In this document: piece by piece, positions 41,851 through 50,358 of the stretch
Numbering within the stretch: position 1 is the first letter of the stretch
Layout of the letters: the number at the start of each line of letters is the position of its first letter
Source of the DNA: Agitococcus sp.
Lineage (GTDB): Bacteria; Pseudomonadota; Gammaproteobacteria; Pseudomonadales; Moraxellaceae
Reading direction: 5' to 3'
DNA: 64,000 bases
NCBI GenBank assembly: GCA_030646715.1
Contig: JAUSLJ010000016.1
Coordinates: 43,920 to 107,919, forward strand
Translations under genes and position numbers: made by a program
The notes under the pieces: generated by a model
What the model saw: the letters and a program-made list of their open reading frames with translations, nothing else
What the model was told of the DNA's origin: nothing
The model's database searches: none

Positions 41851-42485
41851 AAATGAGTCCGTCTGTCTTTTTCTATGACACCCGTGACCTACTTAAGTGG
41901 AGCATGTGCATATTAGGCGTAATTTCGGCGATATGGGGCAGTGAGCACAAATCAGCAAAATTCGTCTTGGATGCCTCCCCACCACCTCGTAAAGTAGCAG
42001 TAAAGATGAGGTCGATGCCCCCGGCAGTCGTAGCACAGCCTAAGAAAATTTCCCCCATACGGTCCGCGCATGCATTACCCTCAGCACATGCTTCTCGAGT
42101 TGAAGTTGCACCTCTAGCCGCCAGTCTTCCAACCATTGCGCAGCCTGACTTACCGGACGGACCGATAGTGAATTTATCCGATACATTACCACCTGTTCCC
42201 ACGGGAGAGCTTCCTCCTTTGCCCGTAACGTCAACGGCAACATCGGCCGATGTTCCAGGGGGAAGCGTTCTGGTGCTCGAGATGTTCTTGAATGATGAAG
42301 CAGTGGTAGTGGATGCTCGGATTTTAGTTCCCTCCGCAAATGCCCTAAGTGACTTGGCGTTAACATTCTCGGCGCTTGGTCAAAAATGGACGGGTATCGC
42401 ACCCCCGCTGCAGCAAGGGGAACGACGTAGACTAGAACTGCGAATTCCCTATGCAGACCAAGCTCTGCCCCCCTCAATCCCTTAA
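41847..42485 (+). CDS. TonB-like periplasm-spanning protein
   Basis: The 212-residue protein has a TM helix (about 14-32), a Pro-rich linker (about 40-135) and a C-terminal domain (about 140-210) with the TonB-like pattern VLVLEMFLNDEAVVVDARIL, then PSANALSDLAL and PPLQQGERRRLEL. TonB uses ExbB-ExbD energy to act on outer-membrane receptors. The next two genes encode ExbB- and ExbD-like proteins, which makes this assignment likely. There is no classical YP motif at the end of the domain. It is coupled to the gene before it. Confidence 0.68.
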   Translation: MKMSPSVFFYDTRDLLKWSMCILGVISAIWGSEHKSAKFVLDASPPPRKVAVKMRSMPPAVVAQPKKISPIRSAHALPSAHASRVEVAPLAASLPTIAQPDLPDGPIVNLSDTLPPVPTGELPPLPVTSTATSADVPGGSVLVLEMFLNDEAVVVDARILVPSANALSDLALTFSALGQKWTGIAPPLQQGERRRLELRIPYADQALPPSIP

Positions 42486-42507
42486 CCTAACATCACCAAG
42501 GATTTTT

Positions 42508-42966
42508 ATGGACCACGTTGTATATTATTTGGACAAAGGCCTTATTGCTTTAATAGGGCTGACTCTCGCGCTTATTTTGTGGAAAGTGCTTGATTTATGG
42601 TTTCCGCGCTTATTCCGCACTACGTGGGAGAAACGATTCGGCACAGATGCGTTGAGCTTGGGGAGCGCGGTTGAATCGCTGGAAGAAGGCATGGCCATAC
42701 TTAGTGTAATTGCATCTGCCACGCCCTTTATTGGACTTGTAGGCACCATCATTCATATCATGGACGCGCTAAAAGCATTAAATGGTGCCGGTGCCGACAT
42801 GAGCTTAATCAGCGGGCCTATCTCGGTGGCACTCAATACCACCTTAATTGGGTTGGCGTCCGCCATTCCCGCTTTTATTGCCTACAATTTGCTGCTGCGT
42901 CGTATTCAGTTATTGGAAAATAAACAGCAGCGTGTGTTAGCCCTCGCCGCGGCAAACCTTCGTTAA
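42508..42966 (+). CDS. ExbB/TolQ/MotA-family proton channel subunit
   Basis: The 152-residue protein has three hydrophobic helices (about 6-26, 65-90 and 107-128). The core AILSVIASATPFIGLVGTII and ISVALNTTLIGLASAIPAF is the family signature. It forms the proton-conducting motor with ExbD/TolR. It is shorter than ExbB (about 240 residues) because the first loop is trimmed. AAGGA lies before the ATG at 42508. Confidence 0.88.
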   Translation: MDHVVYYLDKGLIALIGLTLALILWKVLDLWFPRLFRTTWEKRFGTDALSLGSAVESLEEGMAILSVIASATPFIGLVGTIIHIMDALKALNGAGADMSLISGPISVALNTTLIGLASAIPAFIAYNLLLRRIQLLENKQQRVLALAAANLR

Positions 42967-43001
42967 CGTTCGATTACCGGAACAGGAAAGGCACCTTCAC
43001 T

Positions 43002-43364
43002 ATGCAACGAAAACAACTTGTGTCCATTAACATTACTCCTTTGGTAGATGTATTACTTATCTTGATGGTTGTGCTCATGCTTGCTATGCCTATGTATGTT
43101 AAAAGGTTGCCTGTGTCTTTGCCTGAAACGACCTTGAGCGGTGCGCCGACTATCACCAAAGCACTCGCGGTCTCCCTCAATAAGGACGGCAAACTTTTAA
43201 TAGATGGCTTGGTTTATCCCTTAGCGGACATGCAGAAAAAAATCGATGCCCAGACTAGCCTGGATTTATCGATTGATAAAGAGGTGCCCTATGGAACAAT
43301 CGCACAAGTGATTTCGGCTCTTCAAGATAAAAAGCCCAAAGAAATTAATCTCATTACCCGCTGA
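43002..43364 (+). CDS. ExbD/TolR-family motor subunit
   Basis: 120 residues: a short N-terminus, a TM helix containing the essential Asp in ITPLVDVLLILMVVLML, and a periplasmic domain with VSLNKDGKLLIDG and LDLSIDKEVPYGTIAQVI typical of ExbD. It converts proton flow into force on the TonB-like protein. It is the last gene of the four-gene operon and is followed by a bidirectional terminator. Confidence 0.9.
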   Translation: MQRKQLVSINITPLVDVLLILMVVLMLAMPMYVKRLPVSLPETTLSGAPTITKALAVSLNKDGKLLIDGLVYPLADMQKKIDAQTSLDLSIDKEVPYGTIAQVISALQDKKPKEINLITR

Positions 43365-43396
43365 AAAAAATGGGCCCACACGTGGCCCATTAAAAT
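43363..43396. terminator. Bidirectional terminator
   Basis: AATGGGCC and GGCCCATT form the stem between convergent genes, with A/T-rich flanks on both sides. Confidence 0.82.
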
Positions 43397-43403
43397 AAAT
43401 AAT

Positions 43404-43907
43404 TTATTGCCCCGTTTTTACAGCAAGGTGCACTGGCTTATGCATAAACATGGCCAGATACGGAGCGACTGATATTGGAGCAGGTCGCTCGTACTGATGA
43501 AGGGTCGCTGCTAAAATCTGTACTAAAGCAACTGCTTCAATCAATTCTGGCATACCGGCTTCATCTAGGTCTAGCATGAGTCGATACGTATTTTGTGCCA
43601 AGCCTAATGGTTTATCAACAATGGTCCCCATCGATTGTAACGCGCTAAATTTGGAAATAAGCGCCGCGTTATGGTTCAGCAACGCGCCGGCATCTTCCTC
43701 CGCTTCGTCAAGCTCACTCATATTGGTAACGAGGGGTGAGCTACGGATAACTTGATGTACATAGCGGCCATTGGTGACTGCCGCTAAAAAATGGCGATAA
43801 CGATTAATTTGGCTCGCATCACGGTTCTCCAAGAGTTGCGCGCAATGCTCTTGAAGATAACATGCATTGGTCTTGGTTATTGCCTGATTACGGATTGACA
43901 TGTCCAT
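43404..43907 (-). CDS. Soluble helical protein, unknown
   Basis: 167 residues, nearly all predicted helix, with no motif I recognise. AAGGAG precedes the ATG at 43907, with a TCGCTATATATC motif at 43933-43944. It belongs to a group of orphan genes between 43.4 and 46.7 kb. Confidence 0.6.
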   Translation of the reverse strand: MDMSIRNQAITKTNACYLQEHCAQLLENRDASQINRYRHFLAAVTNGRYVHQVIRSSPLVTNMSELDEAEEDAGALLNHNAALISKFSALQSMGTIVDKPLGLAQNTYRLMLDLDEAGMPELIEAVALVQILAATLHQYERPAPISVAPYLAMFMHKPVHLAVKTGQ

Positions 43908-43932
43908 ATATTCTCCTTAAAGGGGTGCCTGA

Positions 43933-43944
43933 GATATATAGCGA
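43933..43944 (-). promoter_or_regulatory. Promoter-like TCGCTATATATC motif
   Basis: It lies 26 bases before the 167-residue gene. Confidence 0.45.
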
Positions 43945-43995
43945 CTGAGGCTACCGCGCATGCAAAAACCGGCGCTGCTGTAACGAGTGGACAAA

Positions 43996-44024
43996 GAAAA
44001 GCCGTTTCGCGAAGGAAACGGCTG
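43996..44024 (-). terminator. Terminator of the 82-residue gene
   Basis: AGCCGTTTC and GAAACGGCT form the stem followed by a short T-run on the reverse strand. Confidence 0.82.
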
Positions 44025-44042
44025 AGAATTACTTAAAGCTAC

Positions 44043-44291
44043 TTATACTGCTTGAAGACAGCTTCTGGCCTGTTTGAGACGCATTCTGAGGAGGTCAACG
44101 GTGGGATTTCGCTGCTCTCCTAGAGTTTTTAGATTTGCATGCAAGACTTTTTTCAAAGACTCTATTTTTGAGACGGAGGCTTGTCGCAAAAAGAAAGAAA
44201 AGTCACTTTCTTTTGCTATTAAGACTTTTTCATCTTCAACAACTACGATAAACTGTTGCTGGGAAGCGTGAGACTGAGATTGATTTTGCAT
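44043..44291 (-). CDS. Small helical protein, unknown
   Basis: 82 residues: a Gln/Ser-rich start (MQNQSQSHASQQQ), then a strand-helix part with basic C-terminal helices. AGGAG precedes the ATG at 44291, which rules out a longer frame. TTGCTATACCTAG lies upstream. No family recognised. Confidence 0.6.
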   Translation of the reverse strand: MQNQSQSHASQQQFIVVVEDEKVLIAKESDFSFFLRQASVSKIESLKKVLHANLKTLGEQRNPTVDLLRMRLKQARSCLQAV

Positions 44292-44353
44292 AAAAGCTCC
44301 TGTAATTATATGAAATTTCCTAGAAGCGCCTAAGACATAAATGTCTGGACACT

Positions 44354-44366
44354 CTAGGTATAGCAA
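44354..44366 (-). promoter_or_regulatory. Promoter-like TTGCTATACCTAG motif
   Basis: It reads TTGCTATACCTAG on the reverse strand, preceded by TTAAAGCC about 14 bases upstream, and lies 63 bases before the 82-residue gene. Confidence 0.58.
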
Positions 44367-44407
44367 CAGGGCTTTAAAAAATATAAAGATAACTAAAAGG
44401 CAATCAA

Positions 44408-44788
44408 ATGAACATGTTCTCGACCCGGCAGATTCCCTTAGGAGAGCTTGATTCCTTTAGTGTCTTGGTGCACATTCGGGCGGAACTCGCCCACACTCAA
44501 GTGGTACTCCAAGAAGATAAAACGTCGCTTGTGAGCACGGGACAATTATCAGCTAACTTTGAACATGTAGCCAATGTACTGAAAATAGAAATGCAGATGC
44601 GGCAGTTACCTGCGAACGTTTTATTTTATCACTATCGTCCTCAAATAGTGCGAGGTGTCGTAGTGCAGCTTGCTCAAGTATGCAAAGTGAATATGAAAAG
44701 TAAAGGGGGCAGCTATTACGACGCGCAGTGGGAATTATGCCCACTATCGGACGAAGTGCTTCCCTTGTTAATACGCCAACCAGACTAA
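44408..44788 (+). CDS. Small soluble protein, unknown
   Basis: 126 residues of alpha/beta character with no signal peptide. AAGG lies upstream of the ATG. It is convergent with the 347-residue gene, 16 bases apart. No family recognised. Confidence 0.6.
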   Translation: MNMFSTRQIPLGELDSFSVLVHIRAELAHTQVVLQEDKTSLVSTGQLSANFEHVANVLKIEMQMRQLPANVLFYHYRPQIVRGVVVQLAQVCKVNMKSKGGSYYDAQWELCPLSDEVLPLLIRQPD

Positions 44789-44804
44789 CGTTATTTGGCA
44801 GGAC

Positions 44805-45848
44805 TTAATGCATTAAGCGACTAAAGGACATGGGCACTACAAACGTTCCTTGAAAGGGGATGGAGAGATAGGAACAAATCGATTCAATAGCGATGTCGAG
44901 CTCGGCGGGAGGCTCTACATAAGAAAATGGCGGCATCAAATGAATAGTATCCCCCGTAGGTAGCTTCGCGTTTATTTCCGCAAACCCCTCCATTGGATGC
45001 TGGATGAACACTTCTAAGCCTGGATAGCTAGCTTGAGCGCATCGTAAATTCAGCTCGAGTTCCACAAACCCAATCCCTGAACATTTAAACAAGCATTCCA
45101 TAATAGGGCATGGAGCATGGCCCTCCACATTGACGAGGTTTAATCCTTTGTCGGTGAGCCCACTTTTCACCATATCGGCCAAGAGCGCATCTTGCCATTG
45201 AGGTTGCTTCGCGAAAATAGCAGTGACCCCTAAAGAGCAACGCGCGGCGCATAACACAAAGAAACTGAAACATTGATTAGTAGGGTATTCCGCGTCAACT
45301 TCAATGGTATAGGGGATAGGCAAAGCTTCGAAGCCTTCTTCCGCGTCCATCAAGCTCTTGGCGATGTTTTGCGGTCCGTATCGGTGAAAATCGTCTCGGC
45401 TAAATAACGTTGGGACCACCCGCAATGCCACGGAGTCGCTGGGGGACAGTACTTTAGTCATTTCGGCTAAAAAGGCGGACCCGTCAAAGAGTTCCCCACT
45501 CAAGTCCATGGCATAGGACTCTGTGCTTTGAGCTAGAGTAACGGTAAATGGTACGGCAAAGAGCCATAAAAATTCGGTAGGCTTGGCCGCAGCCGAGGCA
45601 ATCGCCGGCTTATCAAAAATCGGCCAGGCGCACAGTTCTAAAATCTTGCGACGTCGAATGTCTCCTTTTGTTGCGGCAAACGCTTCAGTCAGAACGGATT
45701 TTACTCCTTTCTTCTGGCGCGGTGCAGCCACTATCTGCTGCCTAAGGGTCTGGTAGCCGTGCTTAACCCCTGCCATGAACTGCGCTGCGTCATCTGCGAT
45801 AAACGCAGGCTCAATCGCAGCAAGGACCGCATGATAAGATGGACGCAT
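44805..45848 (-). CDS. Large soluble protein, unknown
   Basis: 347 residues with a basic, Ala-rich N-terminal third and a C-terminal alpha/beta region. Six cysteines are present but no metal-binding pattern is obvious. No signal peptide or TM. GTTATACTG lies about 35 bases upstream. Despite the length I cannot assign a fold. Confidence 0.58.
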   Translation of the reverse strand: MRPSYHAVLAAIEPAFIADDAAQFMAGVKHGYQTLRQQIVAAPRQKKGVKSVLTEAFAATKGDIRRRKILELCAWPIFDKPAIASAAAKPTEFLWLFAVPFTVTLAQSTESYAMDLSGELFDGSAFLAEMTKVLSPSDSVALRVVPTLFSRDDFHRYGPQNIAKSLMDAEEGFEALPIPYTIEVDAEYPTNQCFSFFVLCAARCSLGVTAIFAKQPQWQDALLADMVKSGLTDKGLNLVNVEGHAPCPIMECLFKCSGIGFVELELNLRCAQASYPGLEVFIQHPMEGFAEINAKLPTGDTIHLMPPFSYVEPPAELDIAIESICSYLSIPFQGTFVVPMSFSRLMH

Positions 45849-45946
45849 AGGAAGTAGTGAGTTGTGAAAGTAGACGACAGTATAACATGCACTTCTGTCT
45901 ATTTTAGATTTTAGAAAATAGATGGCGCAATATCTTGACAGCGGCC

Positions 45947-46717
45947 CTAGTTCGCGGCTAGCCGGTCTGCCCTAAAATTAAAAAGACGAGGAACGAGAAT
46001 AATTTGAAGGAAAGCGAACGCCTGCACTAGTTCTAAAATTTGTGCCCGTTCATGCCCATACCGCGGCTCAGAGGACCCGGTAAGGGTAGTGAGCAGGCCT
46101 TGCGCGTCAACATGCAAAATGGCGTGGCGCATGTCGAGTGCCAGAAGTGTTTGTAGTGCCATGGTCATCGCAGATAACTCGGCTAAAAAAGCGGACTGAA
46201 CGGGCACCGCGCGCGAAATTTCCACCAAGGGTTCTAACTGCAAATCTAAAATGAGTACGCCAGCGCCACCAGTATTATGGCTAAAGCTGCCGTCACAGTA
46301 GGCTAACATAGGGGTAACAGAAGATATGGACCCAAACGTGACGTGAGATAGCAAGCTAGGCTGCCGCATGCCAAACCAGATTTGAAGTTGGATTCGAAGC
46401 AAATGAAATGCTTCAATGACGAGGGGCCGTAAAACTCGGGTTGATAACCCCGCGCTACGTAACTTCATCCGCGAATAAGACTGTGCAAGGTTAAGCGCTA
46501 ACGCATAGCATCGATAAGCCGGCCCTGTCTTTACATCTAGCATTACGGTTGCGCAGACTGTGGCGTAATCGGAGATAAGCGCCATGTTTTTAACCGATTT
46601 TCTGAAAAAGCGGTATAGCCGCCACACCGCCGTTTTCTCGACAGGTGTCAGCGTTGCTATTTTTGCGAGAATTCTGATACGTTTTAGATTATCAGGAAGT
46701 GAGTAGTGTGCAGCCAT
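45947..46717 (-). CDS. Divergent RNase H-fold protein
   Basis: 256 residues: a helical N-terminal domain (about 1-130) and a C-terminal RNase H-like domain with CDGSFS (D142), LAELSAM (E180), HVDAQGL (D204) and FRADRLA (D251). All four acidic positions are kept, in the order seen in RNase HI. The N-terminal domain has no match that I know. The start codon follows directly after the T-run of a terminator hairpin and has no ribosome binding site, so the gene may be expressed by read-through or from an internal start. Confidence 0.72.
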   Translation of the reverse strand: MAAHYSLPDNLKRIRILAKIATLTPVEKTAVWRLYRFFRKSVKNMALISDYATVCATVMLDVKTGPAYRCYALALNLAQSYSRMKLRSAGLSTRVLRPLVIEAFHLLRIQLQIWFGMRQPSLLSHVTFGSISSVTPMLAYCDGSFSHNTGGAGVLILDLQLEPLVEISRAVPVQSAFLAELSAMTMALQTLLALDMRHAILHVDAQGLLTTLTGSSEPRYGHERAQILELVQAFAFLQIILVPRLFNFRADRLAAN

Positions 46718-46752
46718 AAAAAAGCATAGGTAACAAAAAGTCGCCTATGCTT
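46718..46752 (-). terminator. Terminator between the 59-residue gene and the RNase H-like gene
   Basis: AAGCATAGG and CCTATGCTT form the stem. On the reverse strand the T-run ends at the start codon of the RNase H-like gene. Confidence 0.8.
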
Positions 46753-46756
46753 AAAA

Positions 46757-46936
46757 TCAATAGAATGCCGCGGCAGAAGCTGCATGCTTAAATTCGCCCC
46801 TACGTAGCGCTGCTTTCTTATCCTTAGCACGGGAAGTGCTTCGCTTCATCGCCATCAGTTGGGGGCTGATGCCCTGTTCAATCATGGCATTATGCTTTAA
46901 TTGAACTTGGGTTAGCTTGATGTTCATTTTAATCAT
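46757..46936 (-). CDS. Small basic protein, 59 residues
   Basis: The ORF begins MIKMNIKLTQVQLKHNAMIE and is rich in Lys, Met and Ala. AAGGAAT lies before the ATG. CCTATACCC (about 46966-46974) and a terminator after the stop bracket it. The basic composition would suit nucleic-acid or protein binding. No family recognised. Confidence 0.55.
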   Translation of the reverse strand: MIKMNIKLTQVQLKHNAMIEQGISPQLMAMKRSTSRAKDKKAALRRGEFKHAASAAAFY

Positions 46937-46982
46937 GTTTATTCCTTAGTTATTTAATCTATAGGGTATAGGCACGTCTTCT

Positions 46983-47378
46983 TCATTGCTTATAGACAAG
47001 GGGCGTTTGAAGGGCAATAGCGCGGCCTCTATCGCACATCTGCTTACAAAATTGCCGTGTTGCCCGCGCCAGGCGAAGAGGAAGCAGAATCAAGACAGCG
47101 CCTAGCCCCGCCACCGACAGTAGGGTGCAAAGGGAGGCCAGTCCCGATGTGCCTAGAAGGTTAAGCAGGCCAACCAAAGGATGCACGAGCCATTTTGCGC
47201 AAGCCATTAAGGCAATGAGCGACAGCAGCATAATCACCAATTTGTTTTTAGCGGTGCGCACTATAGGGACACCTTGTGGTAGCCGGGCTTCTTTTCTGGA
47301 TTCCTGAAGCCAGTCTTTCAGCCCTAGCCAAAAGAAGTGCGCACTACAAGGCGCAGACGTGGATGTGATTGCTGTCAT
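46983..47378 (-). CDS. Membrane protein, two helices
   Basis: 131 residues with a soluble N-terminus (about 1-45), two hydrophobic segments (about 47-64 and 79-103) and a basic C-terminal tail. AGGA lies before the ATG. No family recognised. It is divergent from the Toprim gene. Confidence 0.6.
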   Translation of the reverse strand: MTAITSTSAPCSAHFFWLGLKDWLQESRKEARLPQGVPIVRTAKNKLVIMLLSLIALMACAKWLVHPLVGLLNLLGTSGLASLCTLLSVAGLGAVLILLPLRLARATRQFCKQMCDRGRAIALQTPLVYKQ

Positions 47379-47430
47379 TGTGTAAAGTATTCCTAGTAAG
47401 TGGTAGGTGCATTACTGCGTCAAATGGCTT

Positions 47431-47446
47431 TCGCTATATGGTATAG
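47431..47446 (+). promoter_or_regulatory. Promoter-like CGCTATATGGTATAGG motif
   Basis: It lies 23-38 bases before the Toprim gene start at 47469. Confidence 0.45.
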
Positions 47447-47468
47447 GTCAACAAACATATATACAGCG

Positions 47469-48548
47469 ATGACAACTCAACCTAATAAAGAAGCACCTAA
47501 GTTTAGTTCTTTTGCCGAGTTGGCAAAAGCAGCAAAGGGAGAGTGGCCCGCTATTTTTAGCCAACTCGCTCCTGAACTCGATTTAGCGCAGCAAGAAGCA
47601 CCTTATCACGTAGGGTGCCCAATTCATGGCGGTGTTGACGGCTTTCGACTTTTTGCCGATTTTGCCGACACGGGCGGTGGCTTTTGTAATACTTGTGGAG
47701 CGCAAGCTAGCGGTTTTAGCATGCTAAAATGGCTTAAAGGGTATCATATCCGAGATGCAGCACGGGAAGTGGCCGCGTTGTTAGGGGATGCAGATAGAGT
47801 GGAGCGGCCAGTGGGGCTTAGACCCTCCATTATTGTGGCAAAACCAAAGGACTTGGGTAAGGCACGTCAATACATTCGACAAATATGGACGGCCACGAAG
47901 CCATTAGCGGGCTCTTTCGCCGAAGACTATTTGCGCAAACGAGGTATTTGGCCCGAAAACATGCCCCCCGTATTACGGGCACATCCGGGACTTAAGTACT
48001 TCCATGGGAAGGAAATGACTTGTTTAGGCACCTTTCCTAGTCTTATCGCCCCCGTGAAAACGTTGACCAATGAAATTGTTGCGGTCCATCGAACGTACCT
48101 TACGGCGGAGGGAACTAAAGCGGATGTGCCAAATGCCAAGAAAATTACGGCAGCATGTGGTGAACTTCGTGGAGCCAGTATTCAATTGTTCCCCGCAGCC
48201 GAAACACTGGGAGTTACGGAAGGACTGGAGACCGCATTAGCAGTACACGCCATTACTCGTATGCCTGTGTGGGCGGGCGTCTCTGCAGTTTTGATGGAAT
48301 TAATGGACTTTCCCCCGTGCGTCAAACACGTCGTTATCTGGGGGGACAAAGATATTAGTAAAAGAGGAGAGCACGCAGCTGAAAAGTTAGCTGCACGCTG
48401 TGAAGCTGCAGGGATAACAGTTGAAGTTTACATGCCTCCTATTCCTATTCCAGAAGGAAAAAAAGGAATTGACTGGCTTGACATGCTCGAAACCCATGGC
48501 ATTTTCGGATTTCCCGCTAAATGGCGTAAATGGCGTCCTTCTATGTAG
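47469..48548 (+). CDS. Toprim primase-like protein with zinc finger
   Basis: The 359-residue protein has an N-terminal zinc-finger region (HVGCPIHGG, then FCNTCG) as in plasmid and P4-type primases, a central domain, and a Toprim domain with LGVTEGLETALA (catalytic Glu) and VIWGDKD (Asp pair) at about 250-300. It probably makes primers for element replication or conjugative transfer. No helicase domain follows. The start at 47469 is chosen because the promoter-like motif lies just upstream; the frame extends back to 47400. Confidence 0.82.
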   Translation: MTTQPNKEAPKFSSFAELAKAAKGEWPAIFSQLAPELDLAQQEAPYHVGCPIHGGVDGFRLFADFADTGGGFCNTCGAQASGFSMLKWLKGYHIRDAAREVAALLGDADRVERPVGLRPSIIVAKPKDLGKARQYIRQIWTATKPLAGSFAEDYLRKRGIWPENMPPVLRAHPGLKYFHGKEMTCLGTFPSLIAPVKTLTNEIVAVHRTYLTAEGTKADVPNAKKITAACGELRGASIQLFPAAETLGVTEGLETALAVHAITRMPVWAGVSAVLMELMDFPPCVKHVVIWGDKDISKRGEHAAEKLAARCEAAGITVEVYMPPIPIPEGKKGIDWLDMLETHGIFGFPAKWRKWRPSM

Positions 48549-48558
48549 TATTTATTCG

Positions 48559-48596
48559 AAAGCCTCTTGATTTTTTCAAGAGGCTTTATTTTTTAG
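48559..48596 (+). terminator. Terminator of the Toprim gene
   Basis: AAGCCTCTTGA and TCAAGAGGCTT form an 11-bp stem with a T-run after it. Confidence 0.93.
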
Positions 48597-48894
48597 ACGA
48601 CATGCTAGGCCGGACCCGCTTTCGCATAAGTGATATAAATGTGGATAGCACCCCTCGCGCTAATGAGAACAGGCTTCTTTCTAACCCTTTAGCAGTCATA
48701 AGGACTTAGCTAGATTTGCGTCGCTATACCAAGAGAAGGCCACGACAGCCCACCATCTGCGACTGATAGGGGGCCGGCAAATTTTTATACTCCTCTTACC
48801 GCAAACCCACCCAATCTGCATAAGTGCGCGGAGCAAGGCAAACCGTGTCCAGGTCACCAAACTCACCGCGCTCTTGCGCTAAAAAGGATAATCA
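48597..48894. other. Long structured leader region
   Basis: Between the terminator and the ATG at 48895, TCGCTATACC at 48721-48730 would give a leader of about 160 bases. AGTGCGCGG near 48822 can pair, with one mismatch, with CCGCGCTCT near 48867, enclosing about 40 bases before the ribosome binding site. No small ORF is convincing. Confidence 0.4.
48721..48730 (+). promoter_or_regulatory. Promoter-like TCGCTATACC motif
   Basis: It has the same core as the copies at 6588 and 44354 but lies unusually far (165 bases) from the start codon. Confidence 0.5.
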
Positions 48895-49590
48895 ATGACT
48901 ACCCCTCATCCTCTGCAGTTAAAATATTTAACAGAGAAAAATGCAAAGGCACTTGCGTCATCCATTACTAAATTCCTGAAAGGGAACAGCATTGCGGTGC
49001 CACATGCCCTGGCATTAGAGTTAGCAGGAAGTTTATGCGGCTTTGCTGACTGGCATGGTCTTAAAACGGCGATTGCACAAAAAGAGATAGAAGAGGCGCA
49101 AAAGCCAAAGGTCATGAAATATGAGGACTTTTTGGCTAGCTTTAGGCCGTTACAGAATCATCTTGATAGCAATGCCACCGCGGACGGCTTCGGCTTTAAC
49201 ACGTCGGGCGCAGAGTTCAATTTTGTTAAAGAAGTGTATGCCAAAAATCCTTTGTGTGTCTGGACTTGTATTGAAGGAGAGGGCACCTCTTGGATAGCTT
49301 CAGGGCTACATCACGTCAATCGGCTTTTCTATATTATTACGAATAAACCTGCAAAAGGTCCACTATATGACATTGCGTACGGGCATGATGAAGGTGACTT
49401 ATGTTTTGAGCTCTCTGTACTTAACCCCGAAACGCACCAATCGGAAGTGATTGACACCAAATATGGTTCGACTGTCGAGGAGGTGCTGGAATTGGCGAAT
49501 ATTGACTACACAGAAGAAATAGCAGGTATTGTTGAGGAAGGGCAATCACGTGTCATTATTGTAAAGCAACTCAAGCCGTGCCCGCACTAA
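48895..49590 (+). CDS. Plasmid-type protein with glyoxalase-superfamily-associated N-terminal domain
   Basis: 231 residues. The N-terminal 65 (LTEKNAKALASSITKFLKGN, then ALELAGSLCGFADWHGLKTAI) match a helical domain often found on accessory-element proteins annotated as glyoxalase superfamily. The rest is an acidic alpha/beta domain without a recognised active site. AAAGGA lies before the ATG. The function is unknown. Confidence 0.6.
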   Translation: MTTPHPLQLKYLTEKNAKALASSITKFLKGNSIAVPHALALELAGSLCGFADWHGLKTAIAQKEIEEAQKPKVMKYEDFLASFRPLQNHLDSNATADGFGFNTSGAEFNFVKEVYAKNPLCVWTCIEGEGTSWIASGLHHVNRLFYIITNKPAKGPLYDIAYGHDEGDLCFELSVLNPETHQSEVIDTKYGSTVEEVLELANIDYTEEIAGIVEEGQSRVIIVKQLKPCPH

Positions 49591-49679
49591 GCATCAAAAA
49601 AGTGGGTAGTGGTGGATTCTAGGGCGCTATGTTTTAACCGCATTGGCCGGTCGTCAATAATATAACGAGGAATTTCGAT

Positions 49680-50048
49680 ATGATAGGTTTTTTGGCAATA
49701 GCAGGTGTGGTGTGCTGGCTCATTTGGCTATATAAAGGCTTTAGCAAGCGGTTCACGGCTCAACGAGAACGGGTCGTAGCACTCGAAGAATCTGGCTTCG
49801 TCAAGGACCATATCCTCCCTGGAGATGTATTGGTCGCATTTGATGTACAGAACAGAAAGGTCGCGTTTATCTATTTTGATAATACTATTGTAAAGTCGTT
49901 TGACGATATTTTAGCTCGAAACAGACTTGGAAAAACGATGATGTTTGAGTTAAGGGACCCTACGTATCCCTTGATTAAGTTTAATGTCAATTCCTCGAGC
50001 CAATCTGAAACGTTGTATGCTATGACAAGCGCCATCTTGGCATCGTAA
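49680..50048 (+). CDS. Single-pass membrane protein, unknown
   Basis: 122 residues: a TM helix at about 3-20, a basic stretch (KGFSKRFTAQRERV), then a cytoplasmic alpha/beta domain. GAGGA lies upstream of the ATG and a terminator follows. No family recognised. Confidence 0.6.
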   Translation: MIGFLAIAGVVCWLIWLYKGFSKRFTAQRERVVALEESGFVKDHILPGDVLVAFDVQNRKVAFIYFDNTIVKSFDDILARNRLGKTMMFELRDPTYPLIKFNVNSSSQSETLYAMTSAILAS

Positions 50049-50358
50049 TAACGAAGCACCCTTTTCTTTTATTCATAAAACACCCCGAGGGGTGTTTTTA
50101 CTTTTCCGAGGCTCCTTTATTCCGGGCAGCTTACCGGGCTATAAAACGAAGCATTCGTGGCATACGCTGGTCGAGCTACACATGGACTTACCGGTAGGCG
50201 GCCATCCGTAGCGCTCGGGTGGTTTCGTAGCTATCCCTCGATGACAGGTCCAGCGGAAAGGTAATAGCGATTATTACTTTTTAACACGGAAATATAAAGT
50301 GAGGGGCTAAACAGTCCATCGAACATGATTTCGACACTAACCCCACAATGGAGCGCAC
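50049..50358. other. Gene-free region with terminator
   Basis: 310 bases. A strong terminator occupies 50077-50100. Further on, GTAGCTATCC near 50236 is a possible promoter for the YbaB-like gene, with a leader of about 110 bases. Nothing else recognisable. Confidence 0.45.
50077..50100 (+). terminator. Terminator of the single-pass membrane protein gene
   Basis: AAAACACCCC and GGGGTGTTTT form the stem with a following T-run. Confidence 0.9.
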
